Assembly (NCBI GenBank): GCA_947259045.1
Contig: CAMYKZ010000022.1
Location: 1 to 45,845 of the forward strand
From: an uncultured Afifella sp.
GTDB taxonomy: Bacteria > Pseudomonadota > Alphaproteobacteria > Rhizobiales > Afifellaceae
Direction: 5' to 3'
DNA: 45,845 nucleotides
In this document: positions 45,354-45,845 of the stretch, piece after piece
Numbering within the stretch: the stretch's first letter is position 1
Layout of the letters: each line of letters begins with the position of its first letter
Position numbers and translations under genes: made by a program
Notes under the pieces: generated by a model
What the model was told of the DNA's origin: nothing
The model's input: only the letters and a program-made list of their open reading frames with translations
Databases searched by the model: none

Positions 45354-45371
45354 AGCAAACCGGCGGATGGC

Positions 45372-45845
45372 TTAGTGGGCCAATACCGCAAGCATCAGCA
45401 ACGCGACGATGTTGGTGATCTTGATCATCGGGTTCACAGCCGGGCCGGCTGTGTCCTTGTACGGATCGCCAACCGTATCGCCAGTGACAGAGGCCTTGTG
45501 AGCCTCCGAACCCTTTTCGTGTTTCACACCGGCGGCATCGACAAAACCATCCTCGAACGATTTTTTCGCATTGTCCCAGGCGCCGCCGCCTGCCGTCATC
45601 GAAATGGCGACAAACAGGCCGGTCACGATAACCCCGAGCAGCATGGCGCCCAGTGCGGAGAAGGCTTCCGAAGGTCCGGCAATCATGTTGATCAGCACAA
45701 ACACAACAATCGGCGACAGAACCGGAAGCAGCGACGGCAGGATCATTTCCTTGATCGCCGCTTTTGTCAGCATGTCGACGGCACGGCCATAATCCGGCTT
45801 CTCCGTGCCTTCCATGATGCCCGGCTTTTCCTTGAACTGCCGGCG
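45372..45845 (-). CDS. hppA: Membrane-bound H+-translocating pyrophosphatase, C-terminal part
   Basis: 157 residues visible; the N-terminus lies beyond the window end. It pumps H+ (or Na+) with PPi hydrolysis. Diagnostic C-terminal motifs: [37 protein letters not shown] at the start, [14 protein letters not shown], and [35 protein letters not shown]. The [12 protein letters not shown] ending resembles the K+-independent bacterial type; the deciding Lys/Ala position is probably further upstream. Shared terminator with bamE. Confidence 0.95.
   Translation of the reverse strand, partial: RRQFKEKPGIMEGTEKPDYGRAVDMLTKAAIKEMILPSLLPVLSPIVVFVLINMIAGPSEAFSALGAMLLGVIVTGLFVAISMTAGGGAWDNAKKSFEDGFVDAAGVKHEKGSEAHKASVTGDTVGDPYKDTAGPAVNPMIKITNIVALLMLAVLAH

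Noticed and set aside
1..45845. CRISPR arrays, IS elements, phage genes, rRNA
   Set aside because: No regularly spaced repeats, transposase or integrase motifs, phage structural genes or rRNA segments were seen on either strand.

Overview
The window reads as chromosomal core genome of an alphaproteobacterium, most likely of the order Hyphomicrobiales (Rhizobiales). The reasons are family content and gene order: a two-domain cold-shock protein next to a DUF192 lipoprotein, an alanine-type aminotransferase-hom-glpX-recJ block, the ppx-ppk-hdaA-AI-2E-pgsA block divergent from purMN, DUF2842, the UQCC-type cytochrome bc1 chaperone followed by DUF177, and plsX-fabH-ihfA-merR. CtrA-like boxes in two promoters fit the same group. 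Species assignment is not possible by eye.

Layout. 1-7257: end of a cystathionine beta-lyase, a class III cyclase with TPRs, three tRNAs (Arg, Pro, Glu), a complex I accessory subunit, a DUF192 lipoprotein, a double cold-shock protein, a glyoxalase, an M15 lipoprotein and a DEDD-type exonuclease. 7258-11069: an AT-richer islet with three tightly linked genes (thioredoxin-like, OmpA-like, TAXI solute-binding protein fused to a peptidoglycan-binding domain). It lies between a degenerate second copy of the recJ 3' end and the intact recJ. 11070-16952: recJ, glpX, hom, an aminotransferase and a small lipoprotein, all on the minus strand. 16953-24647: phaC and a periplasmic protein of unknown function, then aspS (minus), an MFS transporter and RNase D. 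24651-30802: polyphosphate metabolism (ppx, ppk), an HdaA-like DnaA regulator, an AI-2E family permease and a CDP-alcohol phosphatidyltransferase. 30920-32641: purM-purN. 32665-36905: an orphan molybdopterin oxidoreductase, ctaA and a glutathionyl-hydroquinone reductase. 37002-40292: DUF2842, then a divergent exopolysaccharide export pair (Wzz/Wzc-like co-polymerase and a Wza-like lipoprotein). 40365-45845: tRNA-Pro, merR-ihfA-fabH-plsX, DUF177, the bc1 chaperone, bamE, and the end of a membrane pyrophosphatase.

Together the genes describe an aerobic heterotroph (complex I, bc1 and heme A functions) that stores PHA and polyphosphate and makes exopolysaccharide. Most of the window is ordinary core genome. 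The part that best fits a previously undescribed system is the 7258-11069 islet. Its three products combine a redox domain, a possible peptidoglycan anchor and a solute-binding protein with its own cell-wall-binding domain but no TRAP membrane subunits. The flanking repeat suggests insertion at, or rearrangement of, the recJ 3' end. The second most interesting point is the exopolysaccharide promoter, which carries two back-to-back CtrA-like boxes next to a co-polymerase whose fused kinase domain appears to have lost its nucleotide-binding loop.
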